Shown: positions 1 through 7,229, counted from the first letter of the stretch. The stretch is 19,902 nucleotides of DNA from an uncultured Clostridium sp. (GCA_958422985.1 CATZPY010000021.1:1-19902), one strand, 5' to 3'. Numbers and translations are program-made. Notes: generated by a model not told the origin, from the letters alone.

Positions 1-985
1 TTGGAATTATTCTTTCTTTTTCTATTAAAGCATTTTCTAAATTTTCTATATCATTTAATATATTTTTTCCTCTAGCTAATATCTTCTTTGGCTCTTCTAA
101 AAGGAATATATATTTTTCTGTAATATAATCTAATAAAGTTGCTTTTTTACTATAAAAATATTCAAAATATTTATCTACTTTAGAAATATATTCGCCTTCT
201 TTTATTAGCTTAATATCTTCCATTACATTATTTTGTTGATTTTTAGTGTAATTATTTATATTTTCTGAAATTTTATTACAAACTTTTTCTAAATCATCTT
301 CTAGTAAAAATTCATGTAATGGGCTGATCTTTATACTTTCAATCATTTCTATAGAACGTTGTGTTTGAATATCAAATTTTCTAATAGAATCTATTTCATC
401 TCCCCAAAATTCTATTCTTATTCCATAGTCATCATCAAAAGATATATCTAGTATTCCACCTCTACTACTAAATTCTCCTTTTCCACCTATTAATTCTGTT
501 TTATTATATCCTAACATAGAAATTTTTCTTTTTAAATTTTCTAATTCATATGTTTTTCCCACATTTAAAGAAATTTCATTTTTAAATAGCACTTCTTTTG
601 GAATTATTGGTTGCAATAAAGATTCTACCGAACATACTAAAATTTTTATTTTTCCACTTTTTATTTTTTTAAGTACTTCTATTCTTTCATAAGGTAATTC
701 TTTACTTTCTAAAATATAATCGTATACTAATATTTCTCTTTTAGGAAAAAAGTACACTTCGCTTGTGTAGTTTAATAATTCCTCTGTTAATTTTTTAGCT
801 TGTAATTCATTATAAGTTATAAGACATATAGGTCTTTTTATTTCTGCTTCTGTGCATGAGGCTATTTGTTCTACTCCTACACCAGCTAACCCCAATATAG
901 CTATTGGGGCTTTATTATTTTTTACTCTTTCTAAATAATCTTGAAATTTCTCTGTTTTTATGAGCTCTGCTAATACTGGGTTCAT
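1..985 (-). CDS. mfd: Transcription-repair coupling factor Mfd, N-terminal 328 residues (partial)
   Basis: This reading frame starts at an ATG at 985 behind an AAAGGAGAG ribosome-binding site and stays open for 328 codons to the window edge, so the C-terminus is missing. The translation begins MNPVLAELIKTEKFQDYLER and continues with the UvrB-like N-terminal module of Mfd: ITYNELQAKKLTEEL, then FFPKREILVYDYILES, then ELPYERIEVLKKI, and later GEFSSRGGILDISFD and RIEFWGDEIDSIRKFD. In the family this module (UvrB homology domains 1a/2/1b) recruits UvrA. The RNA-polymerase-binding domain and the RecG-like translocase motor would lie beyond position 1. Mfd removes RNA polymerase stalled at DNA lesions and passes the site to nucleotide excision repair. 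It is divergent from ylbJ. The identification is by recognised motifs, not by a search. Confidence 0.92.
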   Translation of the reverse strand, partial: MNPVLAELIKTEKFQDYLERVKNNKAPIAILGLAGVGVEQIASCTEAEIKRPICLITYNELQAKKLTEELLNYTSEVYFFPKREILVYDYILESKELPYERIEVLKKIKSGKIKILVCSVESLLQPIIPKEVLFKNEISLNVGKTYELENLKRKISMLGYNKTELIGGKGEFSSRGGILDISFDDDYGIRIEFWGDEIDSIRKFDIQTQRSIEMIESIKISPLHEFLLEDDLEKVCNKISENINNYTKNQQNNVMEDIKLIKEGEYISKVDKYFEYFYSKKATLLDYITEKYIFLLEEPKKILARGKNILNDIENLENALIEKERIIP

Positions 986-1098
986 TTTTTCTCTCCTTTA
1001 ATCGTATATATTATATAATATTTTTCTTAATATTTAAATATATATAGTAATAAATATATTATATAATGAACTATATGTTCGTTATGCAAGGAGAAAAC

Positions 1099-2163
1099 AT
1101 GAAAATATTTACACTTTCAATTAGAAAAAATCTTTTTAATATTACTTGTATAATTTTTGTAATTTCACTAGTTGTATTTTCTGTTTCTAATTTATCTGCT
1201 GCAAAAAATGGATTATATCTATGGGCTAATAATATAATCCCTGCTCTTTTTCCTTTTTTTATTGCAACAGAACTTTTAAGCCATACACCTATAATACATA
1301 TTCTTGGTAAATTTTTTAACAAACTTATGAAACCATTATTTAATGTTCCTGGTCAAGGTAGCTTTCCTTTAATTATGGGAATTCTTAGTGGTTATCCTGT
1401 TGGCGCCAAAATTGTATGTGATATGCGTAATAAAAATGTTTTAACTAAAGCTGAAGCAGAACGTTTATTATCTTTCACAAATAATTCTGGCCCATTATTT
1501 ATACTTGGTACTATTGGAATAGGTCTTTTTAAAGATAGTAGCATTGGTTTTGTTTTATTAATTACTCACATTTTAGCATCACTAATTGTAGGAATTATTT
1601 TTAGATTTTGGAAATACAAAGATAGCAATATCTCCTCTTCTAATTCTCTTGGGCAATCATCTACTAATAGTTCTTCTAACATTGGTGAGATATTATCTTC
1701 TTCTATTAAAAATTCTATTGTTACCATACTTAATATTGGTGGGTTTATTGTATTATTTTCGGTTATAATCTCTATTTTTAATAAATCACATCTTATTAAT
1801 TTAGTAGGTGTATTGTTAAGCCCAATCTTTAATATTTTTAACATTCCACCAGATTTTGCCAATGGTATTATAAATGGATTTTTAGAAATAACCAATGGTC
1901 TTCAACAAATAAGTGCTATTCCCATAAAAAATATTTCATTTAGTATTGTTATTTGTGCTTTTATTCTTGGTTTTGGTGGTATTTCGGTTATTTTGCAAGT
2001 ATATAGTTTTACTTCTAAAACTGATATTTCTATAAAACCGTATATTTTAGGAAAGTTTCTTCAAGGTATAATATCTGCATTTTTAACTTTCTTGCTTTTT
2101 CATTTTTTACCTTTTATATCTTTAGATTTAAGTAATATTATTAATATTTTTGAATATTTATAA
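1099..2163 (+). CDS. ylbJ: Sporulation integral membrane protein, YlbJ family
   Basis: A 354-residue polytopic membrane protein. I chose the ATG at 1099 because AAGGAG (1088-1093) sits just upstream; an in-frame ATG at 1066 would add 11 residues without a good ribosome-binding site. The sequence resembles YlbJ, a nucleoside-recognition 'Gate'-domain protein: LYLWANNIIPALFPFFIATE near the N-terminus, GILSGYPVGAKIVCDM, a cytoplasmic LTKAEAERLLSFTNNSGPLF segment, and a second Gate half near GFLEITNGLQQISAIP. In Bacillus subtilis ylbJ is needed for a late step of sporulation; the transported molecule, if any, is not established. A serine-rich hydrophilic linker separates the two membrane halves. 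It is followed 16 bases later by a small gene with its own ribosome-binding site, so the two are probably co-transcribed. The presence of YlbJ suggests a spore-former. Confidence 0.85.
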   Translation: MKIFTLSIRKNLFNITCIIFVISLVVFSVSNLSAAKNGLYLWANNIIPALFPFFIATELLSHTPIIHILGKFFNKLMKPLFNVPGQGSFPLIMGILSGYPVGAKIVCDMRNKNVLTKAEAERLLSFTNNSGPLFILGTIGIGLFKDSSIGFVLLITHILASLIVGIIFRFWKYKDSNISSSNSLGQSSTNSSSNIGEILSSSIKNSIVTILNIGGFIVLFSVIISIFNKSHLINLVGVLLSPIFNIFNIPPDFANGIINGFLEITNGLQQISAIPIKNISFSIVICAFILGFGGISVILQVYSFTSKTDISIKPYILGKFLQGIISAFLTFLLFHFLPFISLDLSNIINIFEYL

Positions 2164-2179
2164 GTAGGAGGTAAATTTT

Positions 2180-2368
2180 ATGGATAAGAATATTGACTTT
2201 TCTAATTTAAATGGATATCAAGCATATGATTTTCCTGATCCTGAAAACTTTTTTAATCCTATGAACCAATATGAACAAGGCTATCTATATTATAAATGTT
2301 TATGTATGCAAATGGATTATAAAATAAAATGTAAAGAATATGAAAAACTGTGTAACGGAAAAAGTTGA
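2180..2368 (+). CDS. Small protein of unknown function, 62 residues, downstream of ylbJ
   Basis: A short frame with a strong ribosome-binding site (TAGGAGGT) eight bases before its ATG, starting 16 bases after the ylbJ stop and ending inside the next terminator. These three points support a real gene. I do not recognise the family. The protein is soluble, with no membrane segment. The N-terminal half is rich in Asp, Asn, Phe and Pro (DFPDPENFFNPMNQYEQGYL). The C-terminal third carries four cysteines in the pattern C-x-C, then C, then C (YYKCLCMQMDYKIKCKEY, then KLCNGKS), interleaved with tyrosines and lysines. That could bind metal or form disulfides. Position suggests co-expression with ylbJ and possibly a sporulation role, which is inference only. 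Confidence 0.7.
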   Translation: MDKNIDFSNLNGYQAYDFPDPENFFNPMNQYEQGYLYYKCLCMQMDYKIKCKEYEKLCNGKS

Positions 2369-2393
2369 TAGAACTTTACTCTATCAACTTTTT
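2359..2393. terminator. Bidirectional intrinsic terminator between the ylbJ operon and pdp
   Basis: A perfect 13-bp stem (2359-2371 with 2381-2393, core AAAGTTGATAG/CTATCAACTTT) closes a 9-base loop. It is A-rich on one flank and T-rich on the other, so it can serve both converging transcripts. It overlaps the last codons of the 62-residue gene and abuts the pdp stop codon. Confidence 0.85.
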
Positions 2394-3695
2394 TTAATCT
2401 ATAACATCTATGATTGTATTTTCTGTTACTTTATCTTTTCCTATTTTAACTATTTTAATTAGTTTCTCTTCTGCCTGTTTTGCTTTTTCTTCATCATTTG
2501 CATATATTGTTACTAATCTATCTCCTCTTTTTACATAATCCCCTATTTTTTTATTTAAAATTAATCCTACATTTAGTTCTATCTTGTCTTTTTTTGTTTT
2601 TCTTCCTGCACCTAAATTGCAAGCTATTTTTCCTACTTCTTCTGCATTAATTTCTTGTATGTATCCTTCAGAAATAGAAACTACTTCTTTTTCTACTTTT
2701 GCTTTTTCAAATTTTTCTACATCTTTAATATAATCTATATTTCCACCTTGATTTTGTACGAGTTCTATAAATTTATTATATGCTTTACCGTTTCTTATAT
2801 TTTCTAATAAAATTTCTTTATTAGCTTCTATGTCTTCACCTTTTCCTGCAAGTTTTACCATATATGCTCCAAGTTCTAGTACAACTTCTTTTACATCTTC
2901 TGGCATATTCCCATTTAAGAATTCCACTGCTTCTATTATTTCTAAACTATTTCCTACAGCAAATCCAAGTGGTTCATTCATATTCGTAATTACACATACT
3001 GTTTCTCTTTCTGCCAATTTACCTATTTTAATCATAGTATAAGAAAGTTCTTTAGCAGATTTTATGTCTTTCATAAATGCTCCATAACCACAAGTTACAT
3101 CTAAAACAATTTTATTTGCACCACTTGCAATTTTTTTACTCATAATACTAGAAGCAATTAGCGGTATACTTTCTGTACAAGCAATTGTATCTCTTAAAGC
3201 ATATATTTTTTTATCTGCTGGTGCCAAATTAAGGGTTTGTGTAATTAAACTTATTCCTATAGCTTTTACATTATTTATAAACTCTTTTTCAGAAATTTCT
3301 GTATTATATCCAGGAATAGATTCAATTTTATCTGCGGTTCCTCCTGTAAAGCCTAAACCTCTTCCAGACATTTTAGCCACTGGAATTCCTAATGAAGCTA
3401 TTAAAGGAGCTAAAATTATAGTTACTTTATCCCCTACTCCTCCTGTACTATGTTTATCTACTACATTTTTTCCAAGCTCTGATAAATCTAAAACATCACC
3501 AGAATTTGCCATCGCCATGGTCATATCTTTTATTTCTCTATAATTCATTCCATTTATATATATTGCCATAACCAAAGCAGAAGCTTGGTAATCTTCTATT
3601 CTTCCTGCTGTATAATTATTAATAAAATAATTTATTTCATCCGTTTCTAGTTCTTTTCCATCTCTTTTTTTAGCAATAATATCTATAATATCCAT
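2394..3695 (-). CDS. pdp: Pyrimidine-nucleoside phosphorylase (thymidine phosphorylase family)
   Basis: A 433-residue protein of full family length. It contains the phosphate-binding KHSTGGVGDK at residues 81-90 and the family signature from S110 (SGRGLGFTGGTADKIESI). Further conserved segments are ALRDTIACTESIPLIASSIM and the SKKIASGANKIVLDV segment. The C-terminal part (about 345-433) is the usual small alpha/beta domain. The enzyme cleaves uridine, thymidine or deoxyuridine with phosphate to give the free base and (deoxy)ribose-1-phosphate, in cytoplasmic pyrimidine salvage. In low-GC Gram-positives the broad-specificity form is named Pdp; a stricter thymidine phosphorylase (DeoA) cannot be excluded from sequence alone. 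It starts 17 bases after the rnhB stop and is the last gene of that operon. None of the usual deo partners (deoC, deoB, cdd) is adjacent. Confidence 0.93.
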   Translation of the reverse strand: MDIIDIIAKKRDGKELETDEINYFINNYTAGRIEDYQASALVMAIYINGMNYREIKDMTMAMANSGDVLDLSELGKNVVDKHSTGGVGDKVTIILAPLIASLGIPVAKMSGRGLGFTGGTADKIESIPGYNTEISEKEFINNVKAIGISLITQTLNLAPADKKIYALRDTIACTESIPLIASSIMSKKIASGANKIVLDVTCGYGAFMKDIKSAKELSYTMIKIGKLAERETVCVITNMNEPLGFAVGNSLEIIEAVEFLNGNMPEDVKEVVLELGAYMVKLAGKGEDIEANKEILLENIRNGKAYNKFIELVQNQGGNIDYIKDVEKFEKAKVEKEVVSISEGYIQEINAEEVGKIACNLGAGRKTKKDKIELNVGLILNKKIGDYVKRGDRLVTIYANDEEKAKQAEEKLIKIVKIGKDKVTENTIIDVID

Positions 3696-3712
3696 AACTA
3701 AATCTCCATATT

Positions 3713-4342
3713 TTAATCTACAAAATGTTTTATAAATGTCTTTCTATGTATTGGGCAAGGTCCGTATTCTTTAAGTGCTTCTATATGCATTTTTGTACCA
3801 TATCCTTTGTTTTTTGCAAAACCATATTGTGGATAAATTTCATCCCATTCTCTCATTATTCTATCCCTTGTAACTTTTGCAAGAATTGAAGCTGCCGAAA
3901 TACTATAGCATTTTGCATCTCCTTTTATTATAGAATCATATTTTATGTTGCAAGTATCTATTCCATTTAATGCATCTACCAAAATTAATTCTGGTTTTAT
4001 TTCTAATCCTTTTATTGCTTCTGTAACTCCTTTTTTTGTTGCATTAAGAATATTAAGTTCATCAATATCTTGTTTATCTATTATTGCAACAGACCAGCTT
4101 AAAGCATTTTCTATAATTTCATCATATAATTTTTCTCTCTTTTTTTCTGAAACCTTTTTAGAGTCATTTATCCCTTCTATCATCGAATCTTCTGGCATTA
4201 TTACACATCCTATAACAACTGGTCCAGCTAAAGGTCCTCTTCCAGCTTCATCAATTCCTGCTATATATTTTATTCCATCTTCATGAAATTTAAGTTCTAT
4301 TTTCTTTAGTTCTTTTAATCTTTCTTCTTCTTTTTCCTTCAT
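3713..4342 (-). CDS. rnhB: Ribonuclease HII
   Basis: I chose the ATG at 4342, which lies four bases after GGAGG; an in-frame TTG at 4360 would overlap the upstream gene and has no better site. The product is 209 residues. It shows the RNase HII signature AGIDEAGRGPLAGPVV with catalytic D31 and E32, a third acidic residue in ILVDALNG (D123), and a fourth in ILAKVTRDR (D160). The segment IIKGDAKCYSISAASILAK is also typical. The enzyme cuts the RNA strand of RNA/DNA hybrids and nicks 5' of single ribonucleotides left in DNA, starting ribonucleotide excision repair. It sits between a pilin-like gene and pdp in a tightly spaced set, which is unusual company but probably one transcript. Confidence 0.95.
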   Translation of the reverse strand: MKEKEEERLKELKKIELKFHEDGIKYIAGIDEAGRGPLAGPVVIGCVIMPEDSMIEGINDSKKVSEKKREKLYDEIIENALSWSVAIIDKQDIDELNILNATKKGVTEAIKGLEIKPELILVDALNGIDTCNIKYDSIIKGDAKCYSISAASILAKVTRDRIMREWDEIYPQYGFAKNKGYGTKMHIEALKEYGPCPIHRKTFIKHFVD

Positions 4343-4352
4343 GTTTCCTCCA

Positions 4353-4787
4353 TTATTCAACTGCTAATTTATTAATATCTGTTAATGAATATAATATATC
4401 ATCATCATTTTCATATCCTTCTAAATAATATACTTCTTCTGTTTTATAATCTATCGCAAAAGTTTGATTTTCATTTTTTGTATCTATTTGTAAATTATTT
4501 AATTCTTCTTTATCCAAAACTTTTATCATTCCATTGTCTTCTATATTTATTTTTTTTAAGTCTTCTTCTGAAATTTCTTTACCTATATAATCATTTGTAT
4601 CATTTAATTTATTTTTTTCATTTATAACCTTTACCTTTGCTTGTATTTGTAACATTGTCGTACTTAAATTTTTTAACCTTTGATCATAAAAATTATTTTT
4701 TATATAAAATCCAGCTGTTACTGTTAATACTATTATCGTTAATATTATTACTATTAATTTAAGATTTAAAAATCCTTTTTTCTTCAT
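4353..4787 (-). CDS. Single-pass membrane protein with a degenerate type IV pilin-like N-terminus
   Basis: The 144-residue product starts at the ATG at 4787 behind GGAGGG. An in-frame TTG at 4799 falls within or before that site and is unlikely. The N-terminus MKKKGFLNLKLIVIILTIIV lines up with type IV prepilins (KKGF-TLVELIVV): positive charges, G5, F6, then a long hydrophobic helix (about residues 10-29), followed by an amphipathic stretch RLKNLSTTMLQIQAKVKVIN as in the pilin alpha-1 helix. However, the conserved Glu at mature position 5 is Lys here, so processing and assembly as a pilin are doubtful. The C-terminal 80 residues are acidic (EEDLKKINIEDNG, YYLEGYENDDD) and I do not recognise them. 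No pilus assembly genes are nearby. It probably begins the rnhB-pdp transcript. Confidence 0.7.
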   Translation of the reverse strand: MKKKGFLNLKLIVIILTIIVLTVTAGFYIKNNFYDQRLKNLSTTMLQIQAKVKVINEKNKLNDTNDYIGKEISEEDLKKINIEDNGMIKVLDKEELNNLQIDTKNENQTFAIDYKTEEVYYLEGYENDDDILYSLTDINKLAVE

Positions 4788-4807
4788 ATTTCCCTCCAAT
4801 TTTTCTT

Positions 4808-4836
4808 ATTATATATTCTTTTTTTCATTATTACAA
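4808..4836 (-). promoter_or_regulatory. Probable sigma-A promoter for the pilin-like/rnhB/pdp operon
   Basis: On the minus strand TTGTAA (4831-4836) and TATAAT (4808-4813) are separated by 17 bp, about 20 bases before the ribosome-binding site of the gene starting at 4787. Confidence 0.55.
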
Positions 4837-4851
4837 TAAAGAACTACACAT

Positions 4852-4870
4852 TTTTCACAGTTTTTTCACA
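4852..4870 (+). promoter_or_regulatory. Two tandem TTTTCACA octamers upstream of the htrA-like gene (possible CssR-type boxes)
   Basis: TTTTCACA occurs exactly at 4852-4859 and again at 4863-4870, with an 11-base period (one helical turn), ending seven bases before the likely -35 element at 4877. As I recall, repeated TTTTCACA octamers precede the CssRS-controlled htrA and htrB genes of Bacillus subtilis. Same motif, same kind of gene and same position make a CssR-like response regulator site plausible. The regulator itself is not in this window. Confidence 0.55.
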
Positions 4871-4876
4871 AAACTA

Positions 4877-4904
4877 TTGTATCTTTTAATTAGTTTAGTA
4901 TAAG
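4877..4904 (+). promoter_or_regulatory. Probable sigma-A promoter of the htrA-like gene
   Basis: TTGTAT (4877-4882) and TATAAG (4899-4904) are spaced 16 bp apart, 24 bases before the ATG at 4928. The TGGAGG ribosome-binding site (4915-4920) lies in between. Confidence 0.5.
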
Positions 4905-4927
4905 ATATTACAAATGGAGGTAATTAT

Positions 4928-5173
4928 ATGGAAGAAAACAATCAAAATACTACAGAAAACAAAAAGTTTAATGTTCCCAAAAATAATGGTAATTTTAAAG
5001 AAAAAGGAAAAGTTAATTTTGGAAAAGGCGTCTTAATTCCATTTTGCTCTGGAATTATAGGTGCTGCTCTAGTTGTTGGTACCTGCTTTGGTATTCCAAC
5101 AATTAGAAATAATATCCTAGGTTTAACATCAAAACAAAAAGATAATACTGTTCAGTCTGTAGGAACTCGGTAA
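4928..5173 (+). pseudogene. HtrA-like serine protease, N-terminal cytoplasmic tail and membrane anchor (frame-shifted from the protease part)
   Basis: The frame starts at an ATG with a good TGGAGG site and runs 81 codons to a TAA at 5171. It encodes a hydrophilic Asn/Lys-rich cytoplasmic tail (about 1-32), then one membrane helix (about 33-57, GVLIPFCSGIIGAALVVGTC), then the start of an extracellular linker. This is the standard N-terminus of Gram-positive HtrA proteins, but the trypsin and PDZ domains are in the +1 frame, open from 5163. Removing one base of the CTCGG around 5168 would read QSVGTGNLVSLSNYSDTA and join the two parts without a gap. The gene is therefore split by what looks like a single inserted base: a real mutation, an assembly error, or (less likely) programmed frameshifting. 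Confidence 0.8.
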
Positions 5174-6155
5174 TTTAGTTTCTTTATCAAACTACTCTGA
5201 TACAGCTACAAATGTAGCTTCTAAAGTATTGCCATCAATAGTTGGAATTAAAGTTTCATATACTGTAAATTCTATATTTAGTGGTTCACAAGCAGCTTCT
5301 GCAGAAGGTTCAGGAATTATTATTAGCGACGATGGTTATATCCTAACTAATAACCATGTTATTGGCTCTAATGATTCTTCTTATTATCAAGTTTCAGAAG
5401 CAAATAAAATAACAGTAACTTTATATAATGATACTACAGAATATGAGGCAAAAGTTATTGGAACCGATTCTCAAACTGACTTAGCAGTTATTAAAATAGA
5501 CAAAAAAAATTTAACACCTGCAGAATTAGGAAATTCTAGTAATATAGTAGTTGGTGAATTTGCTATGGCTATTGGTAACCCGCTTGGAATGCAAAGTTCT
5601 GTAACTTCTGGTATTATAAGTGCTGTTAATAGAACTATTACTAGTACAGATGGTAATACTTACAATTTAATCCAAACAGACGCTGCTATAAATTCTGGTA
5701 ACAGTGGTGGTGCTTTAGTAAATGGTGAAGGAAAAGTTATAGGTATAAATACATTGAAATTAAATGGTACTGGTGTTGAAGGTATGGGATTTGCAATTCC
5801 TATCGATTCTGCAAAGCCTATATTTGAGCAACTAATTTCAGATGGTAAAGTTGTAAGACCTTATATTGGTTTAACTGGTAGAGATTTAAATGAGCAAACA
5901 GCTAAAGCAAATAAATTAGTAGAAGGTGTTTATGTAGTTTCTGTTGAACCTTTCTGTGCAGCTGAAAAAGCTGGAATAAAACCAGGTGATGTTATTATCG
6001 AAATTCAAGGAAAATCTATAAAAACAATGGACGAATTAAATAGTATAAAAAATACTTATAAAATTGGTGATGAAATCACTCTAAAAGTCAACAGAGATGG
6101 AAAAGAAGTTGAATGTAAAGTAGTATTACAAGAACAACCTTCATCAAATAAGTAA
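5163..6155 (+). pseudogene. htrA: HtrA/DegP-type serine protease, trypsin and PDZ domains (frame-shifted C-terminal part)
   Basis: Open from 5163 in the +1 frame relative to the anchor-encoding part. The first usable start codon is a TTG at 5229 with no ribosome-binding site, so independent translation is unlikely. The catalytic triad is intact: His in NNHVIG (codon 5355), Asp in TDLAVIKID (codon 5478), and Ser in NSGNSGGALVN (codon 5703). A single PDZ domain follows from PYIGLTGRDL (about 5860) to the end, with GIKPGDVIIEIQGKSI. In the family this is a membrane-anchored protease and chaperone that degrades misfolded secreted proteins outside the membrane, under secretion stress. Preservation of all active-site motifs argues that the break is very recent, corrected by recoding, or an assembly artefact. 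A hairpin terminator lies about 130 bases downstream. Confidence 0.88.
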
Positions 6156-6214
6156 TTATATTTTTCAAACATATCACTTTAAGTTCACAGAATGAACAAA
6201 TTTAATTGTTATAT

Positions 6215-6316
6215 TATAGTAGAAGTCAGTAATACTTATTACTCCAATTACTGGCTGTATGTTTAAAAACATCCCCTTTTATTTTCAAAGAAGCACTTAA
6301 AAGTGCTTCTTTTTTA
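6215..6316 (+). ncRNA. Candidate small RNA (or structured 3' UTR) after htrA
   Basis: The stretch has a weak promoter-like pair, TGAACA (6193-6198) and TATAGT (6215-6220), spaced 16 bp. It is followed by a 10-bp hairpin (6224-6233 with 6247-6256, one G-T pair) whose 13-base loop ends CTCCA. A small ATGTTT/AAACAT hairpin (6259-6272) comes next, then an unpaired CCCC-TTTT stretch (6273-6280) and a strong terminator at 6287-6315. A transcript of about 90 bases with C-rich loops and a terminator fits small RNAs of Gram-positives that pair with ribosome-binding sites (RsaE/RoxS style). It could equally be just the htrA 3' end. Confidence 0.35.
6287..6315 (+). terminator. Intrinsic terminator of htrA / candidate small RNA
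   Basis: A 12-bp stem (6287-6298 with 6301-6312; core GAAGCACTT/AAGTGCTTC) around AA is followed by a run of T residues to 6315. Confidence 0.88.
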
Positions 6317-6331
6317 TTTCATATTAAACAA

Positions 6332-6362
6332 AAAAACAACAATAATAAATATTGTTGTTTTT
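6332..6362 (-). terminator. Intrinsic terminator of the DUF4163-like gene
   Basis: A perfect 12-bp stem (6351-6362 with 6332-6343; ACAACAAT/ATTGTTGT core) with a 7-base loop. Read on the minus strand it ends in seven T residues (6330-6336). It overlaps the stop codon of the gene ending at 6361. Confidence 0.8.
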
Positions 6363-7200
6363 AAAATGTTATTATATCTGTTACATCTGTATTACTAGAA
6401 TTTCCATATGCATATATAACATATACATTATTAGCTTCATCTATAAAGAAATTTGAAATATTTTCTACTTCATATCTATCACTTCTTAAATCTCTTGTAT
6501 AAACAGAATATCCTAATTGTTGTAATGCTTTAGCCTCTTCTTGCTTTCCTTGTATTTGTTTTTTTATTTTTTCTTGCACTACAGCTTTATCTAAATTTTT
6601 AATTTTCATAACTTCTGAAAATTCTACTTTTTTCATTTCTTTAACATTATAGCAATATGTTTGTATAATTACTCTTTGCGGATTATTTCCTTCTTTTAAA
6701 GTTGATCTTATTATTATTGATAAAATATTATTGTTTAAACATGCTTCATAATCAACTGAATATACAGATTTATTCGCTCCTCCATTTAATATACTTTCTG
6801 CTTTATCTTTAAAAACTTTTTTTATATCTTCATTATAAGACTTTACTTCTTCAGAATCTATATTAATAATTGGTATTTTTACGTTTATTTCATAATTTCC
6901 TGAATTTACTTCATTCTTTTCATATTCTGTATATATATAATCTTTATCTTCTTGTATTTTTTTTGCCTCTTCTGATGTATTGCTATTTTTAAACGTGTTT
7001 TTAAATATGTTATCAAAATTATCTGCTAAATTCACATTTGACATTGTATTATTATTTTCTAAATTTTCACCTGTATTTTTATTCTCTAAAGCACTAGGAT
7101 TCATTACATAATACAATGCTTCTACAATAGCAATTATACATACAATTATTATGAGAACAAAGCAAAAAATTTGGCTTTTAGGTATCTTTACTTTTCTCAT
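6361..7200 (-). CDS. Membrane-anchored extracellular protein, probable DUF4163 / RsiV-PdaC-like domains
   Basis: A 279-residue protein with a ribosome-binding site AAAAGGAGT just before its ATG. Residues 1-10 are basic and 12-32 form one membrane helix (IFCFVLIIIVCIIAIVEALY), giving an N-in, C-out topology. A low-complexity Asn-rich linker (about 38-85) follows. The extracellular part starts with YEINVKIPIINIDSEEVKSY and VYSVDYEACLNNNILSIIIR. It ends FFIDEANNVYVIYAYGN. That pattern resembles the paired DUF4163 and DUF3298 (RsiV C-terminal) domains found in the deacetylase PdaC and the anti-sigma factor RsiV. No deacetylase catalytic domain and no sigma factor gene is present, so no function can be assigned beyond a possible cell-surface or lysozyme/wall-binding role. 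It is a single gene with its own promoter and terminator. Confidence 0.7.
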   Translation of the reverse strand: MRKVKIPKSQIFCFVLIIIVCIIAIVEALYYVMNPSALENKNTGENLENNNTMSNVNLADNFDNIFKNTFKNSNTSEEAKKIQEDKDYIYTEYEKNEVNSGNYEINVKIPIINIDSEEVKSYNEDIKKVFKDKAESILNGGANKSVYSVDYEACLNNNILSIIIRSTLKEGNNPQRVIIQTYCYNVKEMKKVEFSEVMKIKNLDKAVVQEKIKKQIQGKQEEAKALQQLGYSVYTRDLRSDRYEVENISNFFIDEANNVYVIYAYGNSSNTDVTDIITF

Positions 7201-7229
7201 ATGTACTCCTTTTTATAAATTTCTATCTA

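Noticed and set aside
986..1098. Sigma-E or sigma-A promoter for ylbJ and mfd in the divergent gap
   Set aside because: Several TATAAT-like words exist, but the gap is almost pure A/T and no pair with a convincing -35 at the right spacing stands out on either strand.
5229..6155. Independent HtrA protease starting at the TTG at 5229
   Set aside because: No ribosome-binding site and no membrane or signal segment precede it, and the conserved linker upstream (GNLVSLSNYSDTA) would be lost. It is better read as the second half of a frameshifted gene.
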